A stretch of DNA of 64,000 nt from Nematostella vectensis (lineage: Eukaryota; Cnidaria; Anthozoa; Actiniaria; Edwardsiidae), in the NCBI RefSeq assembly GCF_932526225.1, contig NC_064036.1:6455519-6519518 (forward strand). The letters run 5' to 3'. Position 1 is the stretch's first letter. Every line of letters starts with the position of its first letter. The position numbers and the translations under genes are program-made. Positions 25,901-36,609 of this stretch are shown here, piece after piece. Under the pieces are notes generated by a model, which worked only from the letters and a program-made list of their open reading frames with translations, was not told the origin of the DNA and did no database searches.

Positions 25901-28900
25901 CGATCATCTTCGCCTTGATCATGGCGTTCGTAGTTGTGGGAATGGCTGCGCAGATCGCGATAGATCTCCAACTTAGATCAACGCCTAAACGTAAGATTGT
26001 AATGTTTGTCCGCCGGTTTAATGGGGTTAATGCCCACAGTTAGATTACATTTCATGATCTATCTTATCCTATAACCTGAGTATCAGGTCCTTTCGGAAGA
26101 GTAAATAGAACAGGGCACGCATAGATGGGGCAGGGGACTAGAACTAGAGAAAGGATCTTCCATGTTCTCCCTTCACGTGCTCGCCCGCTCCAGCTTCCCC
26201 TACCCTCCTCCCACCGCTTTGAAATTTCTTTCACGTTTTCTGTTAAAAACCATCGGAGATGGTTTAAATGTAAGGAATTGGTGAGTTTTGTTTTTCAGCG
26301 ACAACTTCACCAGTGCCGACTGCTCTGGTCCCCACGACCCAGGCGACCACACCCATGAGTACAAGCACCGCTAAAACAGCGGTGGACAGACTACTGGCAG
26401 CCATCAGTGAGTCATATCAAATCAAAATAAGTCATTTTAATAGGCGGCGTGTCCAAGGGGGATTCGGGGCGTCAGGACCTCACCATGCTCATGTGACGAG
26501 ATGATTTAGCGGTTGAAACCTTCGTTAGTAATTAAAGGCGGTTAATTGTATGTGTGTATTGTGAAAGACAACGTTTCTAGATAGATCTAGTAATCTGTTA
26601 CCAGAGCTAAGATTTGAACTTAATCCGCGGTAAGTGAATTACAACTCTGAACCACAGCCTGCGTTTTTCTCTAGACACGCCCCTGGTTTTGTTGAAAATG
26701 GGCCATATATTCATATTATTTCGTGGAATTACTCATTTGAAATAAGTGCGCACGCACGCGTCCGCTTACTTCTTCATTCACTGAATTAAATTTTCTGGAT
26801 ACACCATTGAAACGCCACCAAACTGTCAACGAGGAGATTCGCCATATGAAGTAAATAGATACTACAGATAAAAAAACTGCTTATATTTCAACATAGACTT
26901 TTGTTAGATGCAAGTACTGCTCCATGATATAGTTGTTTATCAGTTACTGTCTTTGTCAGTTTATTAATTCATCTATCACATAACGCAAGGTCGTGTTCTT
27001 TTACGTCCCTATCGCTTCGCTTAGTGCCTTCTCCAGCTACGTAAGATCTAAAACTAAAACATCTGCTTTGCCTTTCAGCCTCATCCTCCACCCCTGGGCC
27101 TACCGCCCCTTCAGGCACCTCGAGCCCCCTGCCCACCACGTCCTATGTCCCACTGAAGGACAGACTGCCAGCTGATGTCACAAGTCTGTATTTGGGCGGT
27201 CTGGTCGGAATCTTTTTAATCGCAGCTCTGCTGCACCCATTCGAAGCATTTTGTCTGGTTCATGGGATGTGGTATCTGCTTTGTTTGCCTTCGGGATACC
27301 TGTTGCTAATCATATACTCCGTGTGCAACGTGACCGACAGATCATGGGGTGAGTCAATAGGAACGAGAAGTCATGGGGTGAGCCAATCTAATTGAGGCGT
27401 TCCTCGGGTTATAAATCCTGCCCAGTAGCCCTGAGATTAGTTGATCAGACTCAGTGGTCCTGGGGTGAGTAGATCTGATTGAGTGGTCCTGGGATGAGTA
27501 GATCTGATTCAGTCGTCCTGTGGTGAGTAGATCTGATTCAGTAGTCCTGTGGTGAGTAGATCTGATTGAGTGATCCTGGGATGAGTAGATCTGATTCAGT
27601 CGTCCTGGGATGAGTAGATCTGATTCAGTGGTCCTGGGGTGAGTAGATCTGATTGAGTGGTCTGTGGTGAGTAGATCTGATTGAGTGGTCTGTGGTGAGT
27701 AGATCTGATTGAGTGGTCTGTGGTGGGTAGATCTGATTGAGTGGTCCTGGGGTGAGTAGATCTGACTCAGTCGTCCTGTGGTGAGTAGATCTGATTGAGT
27801 GGTCTGTGGTGAGTAGATCTGATTCAGTGGTCCTGGGATGAGTAGATCTGATTCAGTGGTCCTGTGGTGAGTAGATCTGATTCAGTGGTCCTGTGGTGAG
27901 TAGATCTGATTCAGTGGTCCTGTGGTGAGTAGATCTGATTCAGTCGTCCTGTGGTGAGTTGATCTGATTCAGTCGTCTGTGGTGAGTAGATCTGATTGAG
28001 TCTTCCTGTGGTGAGTTGATCTGATTCAGTCGTCTGTGGTGAGTAGATCTGATTCAGTCGTCTGTGGTGAGTAGATCTGATTCAGTCGTCTGTGGTGAGT
28101 AGATCTGATTGAGGGGTCCTGGGTATAAGTCAATCCGATTGAGGGGTCCTGGGGTGAGTCAATCCGATTGAGGGGTCCTGGGGTGAGTCAATCCGATTGA
28201 GGGGTCCTGGGGTGAGTCAATGAGGGCGAGTGTTCCTGCATTGAGATCTCTCTCCGCCGCCTGTGACATCAAAGCCCGGTACTAATCCTTTCATGGTCGT
28301 ATATAATTTAGAATTCCAATATCAAGTTCAAGTAGCAAGTTCCAATGCTTTCTTAGGTACTCGAGAGACAAAGGAGAAAAAGAGCGGTGCTGAGGTTCCA
28401 TGGTACGAGGAGCTGTGGAAAACCATCAAGTATGTGTTCACGTGCTGTCGCCCGGCTGAACCAAATCCTGATCCCCAGGCCCCTGCAACCAACAACCAGA
28501 CAGACAACCCGCCGTCCCAGTACGAGGTACTAAGAGAAAATGTCATGATAACGTGTGACAACAATAGAACCACGTTAACTCAGCCCTAAAGAGACACACA
28601 CCTGAAGTTCGTTTTAGCGGGGAAATCGAGTTCGAGAAGAAACTATTGAAAGTTTCCGACGCCCTAGTCCAGAATTTTTGCCACATTCAACTTGTTATTT
28701 AGTGTATTCGTTTCTCTGTAAAACATTTAGAATCGTGCGGGTTTAGAGTTTGGTGTTCTTCGATAATTAGACGTACAACCACACCATACATCGAAAGTTG
28801 TCTGTCCAGGAAACCTTTCACTGCGCCCTTATCAAAAAGGGTCGTTATAGTGCGTATGGTTATTAAGCACATTACTTATTAAAAAGGGTGGTTATAGTGC

Positions 28901-31900
28901 CTATGGTTAGAACTAGTGTTTACACGCCGTTCTCTTCATGTACGTGTACGAGTAACGAGTGGAACTTCATACAAAAAGAACGGCGTCTAAACTAGGCTTT
29001 AGTCTCTAGTTTGAAGTAAGTTCAAGTTTCCTGGAAGTTCTATTAACTAATAATTTAATTTCTTTCTCCAGGATTCTTCGTCGTCGGAAACGAATGGTGT
29101 TCTTTCTGACGAGGAGCAGCCTCCTCTCCCCCTTAGCGACAGCTCCATCCAGTCAGCAGCTCCTCCAGAGGTGATGATCGATGAAACGCACAGTCCGTCT
29201 GCTACTCCGCCTATGCCAAAGTCTGTCCTCAAGCTGCGAAAGGCCGCCAGTTTGGGTATGTTCACCCTAATGTACAGATTAACAATATCTTGTTTGTCAC
29301 AGTTATTACTCCTGCATAAGCCATCGCCTGGTTAATTTGCATTTGGAATTTGAAAAGCACGGCGTCTTAGGTCTAACATGCGCGAAATGATTCTAAAAAA
29401 GGGCTTCTCTTTCGTTGCGGTTATAGACGCCGACAGTCCCGAGGCGCCAAAGTGGCGTTTTCCCGGGGAGAGGAAAGTTCGATTCGACACCAGACTCCCC
29501 AAGCTGTTAGCTGAGATGCCCGTGGAGGAATGGTTACCAGGAGAGCTCAAGGTCAGTGCCCCGTGAGCTCCCATTTCCTTCATCCTTTTGATTTCTAATG
29601 ATTGATATTTTACTCATTTGCGTTTTTTTTTTAAACGCAATGCTATAGTCCTTTGTTTAGAAGCTATTCGTGTTTTGTTTTCTTGATGATACTATCCTAC
29701 GACCCTTAAGGCCTGGCTAAACTAATAGACATGTCAAGTTTTTCTTAATGATACTATCCTACGATCCTTAAGGCCTGGCTAAACTAGTAGACATGTCAAG
29801 TTTTTCTTAATGATACTATCCTACGATCCTTAAGGCCTGGCTAAACTAATAGACATGTCAAGTTTTTCTTAATGATACTATCCTACGACCCTTAAGGCCT
29901 GGCTTAACTGATAGACATGTCAAGTTTTTTCTTAATGATACTATCCTACGATCCTTAAGGCCTGGCTAAACTAGTAGACATGTCAAGTGCCACATGTCTC
30001 CTAATTTGGCCAATACCAAAAACAGGTAGCGCGCGACACGAAAATGTTTCTCAACTATCCGAAAAACATTTCTTTGTCGCTGCTACAAGATTTGGCACGC
30101 GCGATATAATGTTTTTCGAGGTGGCTAAACTAGGCGACATGTTACACGCTAGATGTCTCCTATTTTAGCCAGGCCTTTAGTGATATGTGTTCAAGTCCCC
30201 TTTTTCAGCATTTTAGATATGTATTCTGTCTGTATGTTACGTGTGTTTGCGTTTCAGGGCCTTTATTTGAAAAACTTCAAAGACAATGGATACGACAATG
30301 TGAGCTTCATCGCAGGAATGACCAATAAGGTGAGTCTTATGGAGGGCCGTTATCTTGAGTATATGTAGTAGTAGTATAAGTACAACCGTTTGTTTCTCAC
30401 AGGACCTGCGCGCGATTGGTATAAGCACAAGAGGGCACCGCATGCAGCTTGTTTACGCAATCGAGCGAATTCCACATGTCACGTTAAACGCCGATGTACC
30501 GGTAAGTAAAGCTCAATCAGGTATAACACATGACTGTATAGTGAGCTAGAGATATACCACACATGGCACTGTAACTAATGCTGGTAAAGGCATAACACAG
30601 GACCGCATAGTCAAGGGTGGTCTAGGGGTATACCACACATGGCATTGTAACTAATGCTGGTGAAGGCATAACACAGGACCGCATAGTCAAGGGTGGTCTA
30701 GGGGTATACCACACATGGAACTGTAACTAATGCTGGTAAAGGCATAACACAGGACCGCATAGCCAAGGGTGGGCTAGGGGTATACCACACATGGAACTGT
30801 AAGTAATGCTGGTAAAGGCATAACACAGGACCGCATAGCCAAGGGTGGGCTAGGGGTATACCACACATGGTACTGTAAGTAATGCTGGTAAAGGCATAAC
30901 ACAGGACCGCATAGCCAAGGGTGGGCTAGGGGTATGACACAAGTGGAAATTAAAGCTGAATGTACGAGTAAGTTTAGCTGGTGAAGGCATAACGCCTGAT
31001 TGTGATGTGCTGGTTTGGTTTGTAAGGCAATAATTTTTCCCAACACACCCCACAACATGTAGAGCTCGAAATTGACTTTACGAAAGTGTAGCTTTGCACG
31101 ACATAATGACCGCATTGTGTAGGCCCCAGGGTCTAGGGTCCACACGTGGCGTAAAACAGTCTTATTAAGGATTCTTCAAATACTATATGTTTTTCCCCAT
31201 ATTATTATTTAATAAAATAATGGACAAAAACACAAGCGAGGACTCAATAAAGTCCGAAACGTTGGCAAAATCTTGCTTCTGTCTGTTTTTGTCCATCAAT
31301 TTATGTATTGTAATTTCCTGTTTGGTCTTCTTTTTATTTATAATCCCCATATAGTTTATAATCCCCCCGATCCATCCAAAATGGGTCGACGGCGCACCGC
31401 CCACAGCCAATCCTGGGTACTTGCCTGATTAGATTTTGTCTATTTTTGGGTGTAGGAGAGCGTGGAGGAATGGCTACACGAGCTGGGGCTCGAGTGCTAC
31501 TGGGAATACTTCGTGCGGAATGGGTACAACGAGCCGCGTGTTTTGGAGGACCTCAAGGCCATGGACTTCACCACACTTAAGCAGACGCTTAAAGCGGACT
31601 TGAACATTAACAAGGCCGGGCATCTCACCAAGATGATCAGTGCAATAAAGAAATTGCAATATCCAACACCATGTGAGTAAAGTAGAACCTGCCTATAACG
31701 GACACCCCGTAAAACGACAATACCCAACACCATGTGAGTAGCAAAGTAGAACCTCCGTATAAATGACACCATGCTTGTAGCAAAGTAGAAACCCCATATA
31801 ACGGACACCCCGTTTAACGGCAATACCCAACACCATGTGATTAGAAAAGTAGAACCTCCGTATAAATGACACCCCGTTTAACGGCAATACCCAACACCAT

Positions 31901-34367
31901 GTGATTAGAAAAGTAGAACCTCCGTATAACGGACACCCCGTTTAACGGCAATACCCAACACCATGTGATTAGAAAAGTAGAACCTCCGTATAACGGACAC
32001 CCCGTTTAACGGCAATACCCAACACCATGTGATTAGAAAAGTAGAACCTCCGTATAAATGACACCCCGTTTAACGGCAATACCCAACACCATGTGATTAG
32101 AAAAGTAGAACCTCCGTATAACGGACACCCCGTTTAACGGCAATACCCAACACCATGTGATTAGAAAAGTAGAACCTCCGTATAAATGACACCCCGTTTA
32201 ACGGCAATACCCAACACCATGTGATTAGAAAAGTAGAACCTCCGTATAAATGACACGGAACGGAACGAATGTGTGTCTGCTTACCACCTTCATATCTTTG
32301 CGGCCACCCCCGAATCTCTTTCCAAATGATAATTTCTTGTGGCAGCCAAAATTCCCTAAACTTCCCCCCTACATCCGCTACTGATCGTTACAATCAGCTT
32401 TCTGCTAGCGGTCACTCACATGAACCGAACAATCTGGACTCTGATTGTTCTCCCGCAAGTTAAATCCACTAAGGGGAACTTTATCAAACCTCTTGTCCGC
32501 TTAGCTGATCAGGCGCATTATAGGGTGGGCACGCGCTCCCCCCCCCCACCCTCACCCCTTAAGTAAGTCTTTTATGATAAGTCTTTTCTTAAGAATTCTG
32601 GCTACGCCTCGGTTCCCATAAAACGTTCTGCCAACCAAAGTTTTTGTTATCTTTTATTGTTCTGGATGCTTCAATTCTTTAGCGGAAAGGGAGATTCGCC
32701 GAGCACGGGAGCTTGTGAAAGAAGCAGGGCACGTTATAGACATGGAGAAAAGCAACCAGGATGATGGAATGGAATTCAAGTTCTGGAAGGGTCTGAGAGA
32801 GGCGTGCTTGCTCCCTGAGTCCGCCATATTCGGCGCCGTGACCGAGCTCAAAGAGAAACTAGAAGACCTGCGCGATTCTATTCTTATGGTGTTTGCCATG
32901 ACTAATGCCATCTGGATGATCTTAATGGTCACGTTAACGAAAACGGTAAGAATTTTAGTCGCGCTTTGCAGTCAAGGACATGCTCAGGGATCCTAGTACG
33001 CTGGATTCCAGCGTACTTTGCGGGCGCTCCCAAAGGTTACTACCGCAGAAGAGCCTTTGGTAAGGACTTTGGTAATTAATTATATTCAAAATTAAAAAAA
33101 AGGAATTAAATTTACTTAGGTAACTTGATTAAACCTAGACTCCTCCGCACAACCAGCGGTCGGAGTGCGAAGGCGTCTAGGTCAACCCAGGATGCCTTTA
33201 AATAAGGGCCCCCTCCCCAATAAGCGCCCCCTCTGAGCGCCCCCCTCCACCACGAATACAAAGCTATCGTACTGCTATTAAACAACTATTTAAAAGTGTG
33301 AGATTTTGGGTTCCTGTTTTGACGCCACAACTGGCAGTCGATGGAAGTTTATTGTTTTTACTTCGCTTCGATTGGCAACTTGTATTTTTGCATATATCAA
33401 AATAAAATATGAGTTAACCATTGTGCGATTAATATTGTGTGGAGCTAAGCTATGGATTTTGCGCATTTGTTCCAGCCTCAACTCAAAGTGTTAGGAACAG
33501 ACGCCCTCGGTTTGGCTTTCCTCGCTATTTACGGCTTCATCATCGTTCTCCAGTTCTTAACCCTTATCTGGCATCGTCTCTCCACATGGTGTCACATGAT
33601 CGCTCGCGCGCCCTGGACCCGAGGCCCCTATAAAATGGCATGGGCTTTCAGTGACGAAAACCTGGTGCCAGAGCCCACTCAAGCAGACCTGGAGAGAGTC
33701 CGTCGGCTCCGACACAAGCGCAGAAGAAGAAGTGAGTGGCTCTTTGTAACATATGTAATTCGCGTAAAAAGTATAAACAAACGCGCTAAACCAAAACAGC
33801 ATAGATAATAGTCCAGACCAGGAACTTTCTTTGCGCCCGACATTCTGGCTCACGAGCTACAGAAGGACTACACAGATACAGAGGACTACATAGATAAGAG
33901 AGGGTAACTTGGGTATTCGGCACGCGTCATGTCACTACTTACACACTATACTATGAAAAAAGTCGTACAAATATCGCGTAATAAAAAAAATTCCAAACTA
34001 AGTTATCAAGATTTGCATAAACACTCCTAGAAGGCTGAGATATCGAGTATTGTACGTTTCGACACTGGTTGTAATTTACTAAAACTTTGGAATTGCAAAT
34101 ATCCTCCGCATTTAACTTATTTCACTGAAAATTGGTTCTATTTTGCATCTGTTGCATTCAGATGTGGTAAACATAGAATTTTTCAATTGAAATCGTCTTG
34201 GTAAAAGCATACTCATGTCCCTTTAAATCGTGTGTTTTCCGTTAGGTCGCCATTCCTCCAGTGATGCCCATCATGCACTGCTTTACAACTCGACTGAGCA
34301 AAGCTCCACTTCAAACCTGGAGCATTCTGGTCATACTATGGTGCTACCAGCTACGGCAATAGCCTGA
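16937..34367 (+). CDS. chs: Chitin synthase with two SAM domains (22 exons, 1,520 residues)
   Basis: A family 2 glycosyltransferase that polymerises GlcNAc from UDP-GlcNAc at the plasma membrane and extrudes chitin. My exons are 16937-17317, 18272-18511, ~18884-19009, 19766-20081, 20644-20928, 22322-22617, 22984-23091, 23426-23698, 24492-24630, 24893-25148, 25734-25990, 26299-26406, 27079-27348, 28357-28526, 29072-29255, 29427-29551, 30258-30329, 30403-30501, 31456-31672, 32683-32945, 33476-33731 and 34246-34367. They total 4,563 nt, an exact open frame. N-terminal membrane helices are followed by the catalytic core: DAD at ~621-623, EDRWF at ~723-727 and QRRRW at ~760-764. More helices follow, then a Thr/Pro-rich linker and the animal-specific SWGTRE motif across exons 13/14. 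SAM domain 1 spans exons 16-18 (starting near VEEWLPGELK), and SAM domain 2 is in exon 19 (VEEWLHELGLECYWEYF). Two membrane helices follow, then a Ser-rich tail. The start of exon 3 is the least certain boundary. Several introns carry tandem arrays and MITEs (listed separately). Confidence 0.95.
19014..19392. mobile_element. 379-bp Harbinger-like MITE at the donor site of chitin synthase exon 3
   Basis: Terminal inverted repeats begin GGCCCGATTCATACGTCGCGC at the left and end with a near-complement at the right. A 3-bp TAA duplication flanks it (19011-19013 and 19393-19395). GGCC-type termini and TWA targets are typical of PIF/Harbinger elements. The left duplication overlaps the GT of the exon 3 donor (19010-19011), so the element supplies the intron from its fifth base onward. 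Confidence 0.8.
19403..19500. repeat. ATG/GAT-rich microsatellite in chitin synthase intron 3
   Basis: An imperfect GATGAT-type run lies directly downstream of the Harbinger-like MITE, with further GATGA-rich stretches up to about 19690. Confidence 0.7.
23092..23425 (+). repeat. Degenerate tandem repeat filling chitin synthase intron 7
   Basis: The intron consists of about four or five diverged units of roughly 70-85 bp. They share phrases such as GTGTCCGGAGA, TTGACTGTGTT and GCTGTCTGCTTACT. The array runs from the donor of exon 7 to the acceptor of exon 8, whose polypyrimidine tract lies in the last unit. Confidence 0.5.
24120..24202. mobile_element. 83-bp Harbinger-like MITE in chitin synthase intron 8
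   Basis: The ends GGCCTGG and CTAGGCC are flanked by a TTA duplication (24117-24119 and 24203-24205). The interior holds ACGCCGTTCTTTT near the left end and a related inverted block near the right. A diverged relative lies at about 28914-29004 in intron 14. Confidence 0.6.
25410..25733 (+). repeat. Tandem array ending on the acceptor of chitin synthase exon 11
   Basis: Three to four units of about 70 bp share phrases such as CACTAACATACAGC, TTATGCGCA, ACAGTACCAGAGGATCAC and ATGTGGTCAATAC. The last unit contains the real acceptor. Upstream units read GCGCAC where the last unit reads GCGCAG followed by exon 11. A branch-point-like CTAAC is repeated in the units. Confidence 0.75.
27349..28235 (+). 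repeat. Minisatellite of about 30 units starting at the donor of chitin synthase exon 13
   Basis: Units of about 27-29 bp follow the pattern GTGAGTAGATCTGATT(C/G)AGT followed by (C/G)GTCCTGTG or a close variant. The exon 13 junction TGGG/GTGAGTCAAT is itself echoed in the units; those near 28150-28220 read TGGGGTGAGTCAAT, the same 14 nt as the real junction. Most units therefore carry a consensus-like 5' splice site. Confidence 0.9.
28914..29004. mobile_element. Short inverted-repeat element related to the 24120 MITE
   Basis: Inverted blocks ACGCCGTTCT and AGAACGGCGT lie inside ends resembling AACTAGTGTTTA and TAAACTAGG. A TTA occurs on both sides. It lies in chitin synthase intron 14 and has no coding capacity. 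Confidence 0.5.
29684..30180. repeat. Five-copy tandem repeat fused to a MITE in chitin synthase intron 16
   Basis: About five units of roughly 61 bp (29684-29990) contain GATACTATCCTACGA, CCTTAAGGCCTGGCTAAACT and AGACATGTCAAGTTTTT. The AGGCCTGGCTAAACTA phrase is the terminal repeat of an inverted-repeat element whose other end is at about 30155-30178 (TTTTAGCCAGGCCTTTA). One MITE terminus plus its flank has therefore been amplified in tandem. Confidence 0.75.
30502..31020 (+). repeat. Tandem array starting at the donor of chitin synthase exon 18
   Basis: About six or seven units of 67-76 bp share TATACCACACATGG, GTAA(C/G)TAATGCTGGT, AAGGCATAACACAGGACC and GCATAG. The first unit begins exactly at the intron start (GTAAGTAAAGCT). 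Later units read GTAAGTAATGCT, preserving a donor-like GTAAGT. A last diverged copy near 30960 also echoes the exon end (ATGTAC before GTAAGT). Confidence 0.85.
31673..32260 (+). repeat. Tandem array starting at the donor of chitin synthase exon 19
   Basis: About nine or ten units (roughly 50-63 bp) contain CAATACCCAACACCATGTGA, AAGTAGAACCTCCGTATAA and ACACCCCGTTTAACGG. The first phrase copies the end of exon 19 and its donor (CAACACCAT/GTGAGT). The first duplicate keeps GTGAGT; the later ones read GTGATT. The rest of the unit resembles the terminus of a pogo-like MITE. Confidence 0.9.
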
Positions 34368-36609
34368 CACCCAACAACAACTACAAAGATAGCCTGACTT
34401 TAAACAAGGCCGGATCATCTTTCGTCGTATGAATCTTGCCATATTTTAAACCTCGAGCTGCTATAATCTTAATATTACAGGGTCGTAGCAGGCCTCAGGA
34501 ATATTGTGGGGCAGTGGGGGGCAGAAACATAAAGAAAATATTGGGGGGGGGGTCACAATACAGAAACATTAAGAAGATATTGGGGGGGGGGGGGCACAGC
34601 CACGCCCCTACTGGTGATTTCCTTATAATTTTCCAAAATATGGGGGGGGACGACGTGCCCCCAGTGCCCCACCCTTTGCTACGGCCCTGTATTACCGATA
34701 AGATTTTCAGTGGCGTATCCAGCCTCCACCCCCCTCCATACGAAATGACATTTCTCAAATTGACCTTCCGTCATACACTTTAGATATTGGTACCCCTCTC
34801 GGGATGCTCCCCCCCCCCCCTCTTTCTCTCAAGAGACCCTGGGTCCACCTGATTTTCTTTAGTTATGACCGCTTCTAGCTTAAAAATAATATTATTTTGA
34901 AGAATTAAGAATACGTGACTGTTACTTGCTAAGCATTGATTTTTTGCAGATTTGCGCTGTGCTTACATTAGACACGAAGTCAGCGTACTTTGTCGTTACA
35001 CTAACAATTTTTATTTGACAACTATATTTGTTGGCATCTTACACAATTTTTCATGAGTGATTATTTTTAAATTGCCGAGAAAAAGCAAACCTGCTAGTTT
35101 TTGAGCAGCTATAGTTGCCACATAAAAATTGGCGACTTTGCTCCATCTACACTAGCAAATAAAAATTGTCAACTAAAATTTGTTAGTGTAGATGTGGCTT
35201 TAATAGCCAGTCTCGTGATTTTTGAATAATATTTATTCGAGGATATCAAATTTAGCTAGGAGGAAACAATCAACAAACAACACAAGGCGAGGAGTTTTTA
35301 TTAAACCGTATTTTAGGGATCGTAGCGGGGTTGCCTATAATTTAAGTGAAATTAAGTATAAAAAGGTATAGTTGCATGATGACAGATTTATCTATATTTG
35401 TTCATTATCTTTTTTTTAGAACATTACTCTTAATTTTCACTTTTAAGTGATGGTTAAAACCATCTTCCTATTGCTGATAAGTGAATAAATGTGTGAAAAA
35501 TCAATTAATAGCAGAATTTTAATAAGTAAACCTACTCCAACGACTTCCTAGTGCACCGAAGATGGATAAGACCTGTCTTAAGTCCAGCAATACTGGTCTT
35601 ATTATCAATGTTGCATATTCTTATTGGTTTTCCTGCTAATAGGTAGTTATAATTAAAGTAGTTATAGTCTAGTAATAAAAAAAAGGTCGGATTTGAAAAT
35701 ATGGCAAATGACCAGACCAGTAATAGTCAAAGAGTAGTATTCATCCCAACGCAAAAGAGAACAAAGACATCAGCGTGTATTTGTTTTAAAGTGTAATTCC
35801 AGGGTTGATGAAAGCCCCTGCAAGACGATAATGCATACTATTTACTACTGAAACGAAGGACACGACTCATGTAGACGTTCCCCATGCAAGTCTCTTTATT
35901 TGTCAAAAGCTCATCCAATCATTGGTGCACTAAAGCCCCGTGAAAACCGCGCCCAAATTATTATGTTAAAAAGGTGACGCAGTATCGCAAGCCCAGCTAT
36001 GCCGGCTGTTTGTAAACCATACTGGGAGGTGCCAACATTTCCTTTGTCTTGTGGTGACCCGAGAGTGCAATGCTGTCTGTCGTTGGGGCTTAACATCTAT
36101 TAGCCACTGAGCCTTTTATCTCCTCTCCTTTCTTCCCCCTTTCTTCGTTTTGCCACTATTTTCGCCTCACCTGCGTTTTCTTTCTACTCTAAATATAGAA
36201 AGCATTTTCCACTGGTGATTCTGTGAACAGACCAGCCTCCCTGCTCTTTTTTTAAAAATCTAACATTTTTTTCGGTGTAAAAAGTATTTCAAATTTAAAA
36301 CGTAGTAGAAACCATAAATATATAGCGTGAAGAAAATGGTTATAGACAATCTAAATATAGGCAAGGGCTTTAGATTTGGATTTTATAATATATTATGATA
36401 TAAATGTAAAAATAAAAAATAGCAGTCCTTAAAAGCGTAGACAGCGGGAAAGGAGCGCTTTCGTTTTTCCTTCTACCCATGAGCACGCGAAATCTTCTCT
36501 TTTCCTAGCTGCTAATGCCACGCAGGCTAGTAAAAACGTCGCTCGCTTGCAGGTTCCGTCTGTTTGACACGGAGATAGTGTGGTGTGATCCCCTTTTCTG
36601 TGGACATGT
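34368..36609. other. Intergenic region between convergent chitin synthase and RabGAP genes
   Basis: It holds the 3' flanks of both genes. At about 34480-34690 there is G-rich repetitive sequence (CATAAAGAA(A)ATATTGGGG repeated). Near 34980-35200 a diverged inverted pair around CTAACAATTTTTATTTG and CAAATAAAAATTG marks an old MITE. A possible polyadenylation signal AATAAA lies near 35484. No coding frame is convincing. Confidence 0.45.

Noticed and set aside
27349-28235. Regular short repeats resembling a CRISPR array
   Set aside because: The units are contiguous with no unique spacers, carry splice donor cores and lie in an animal intron. It is a minisatellite.
30774-31145. 123-codon minus-strand frame with internally repeated peptides
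   Set aside because: It reads through the tandem array after chitin synthase exon 18; the peptide repeats mirror the DNA repeats.
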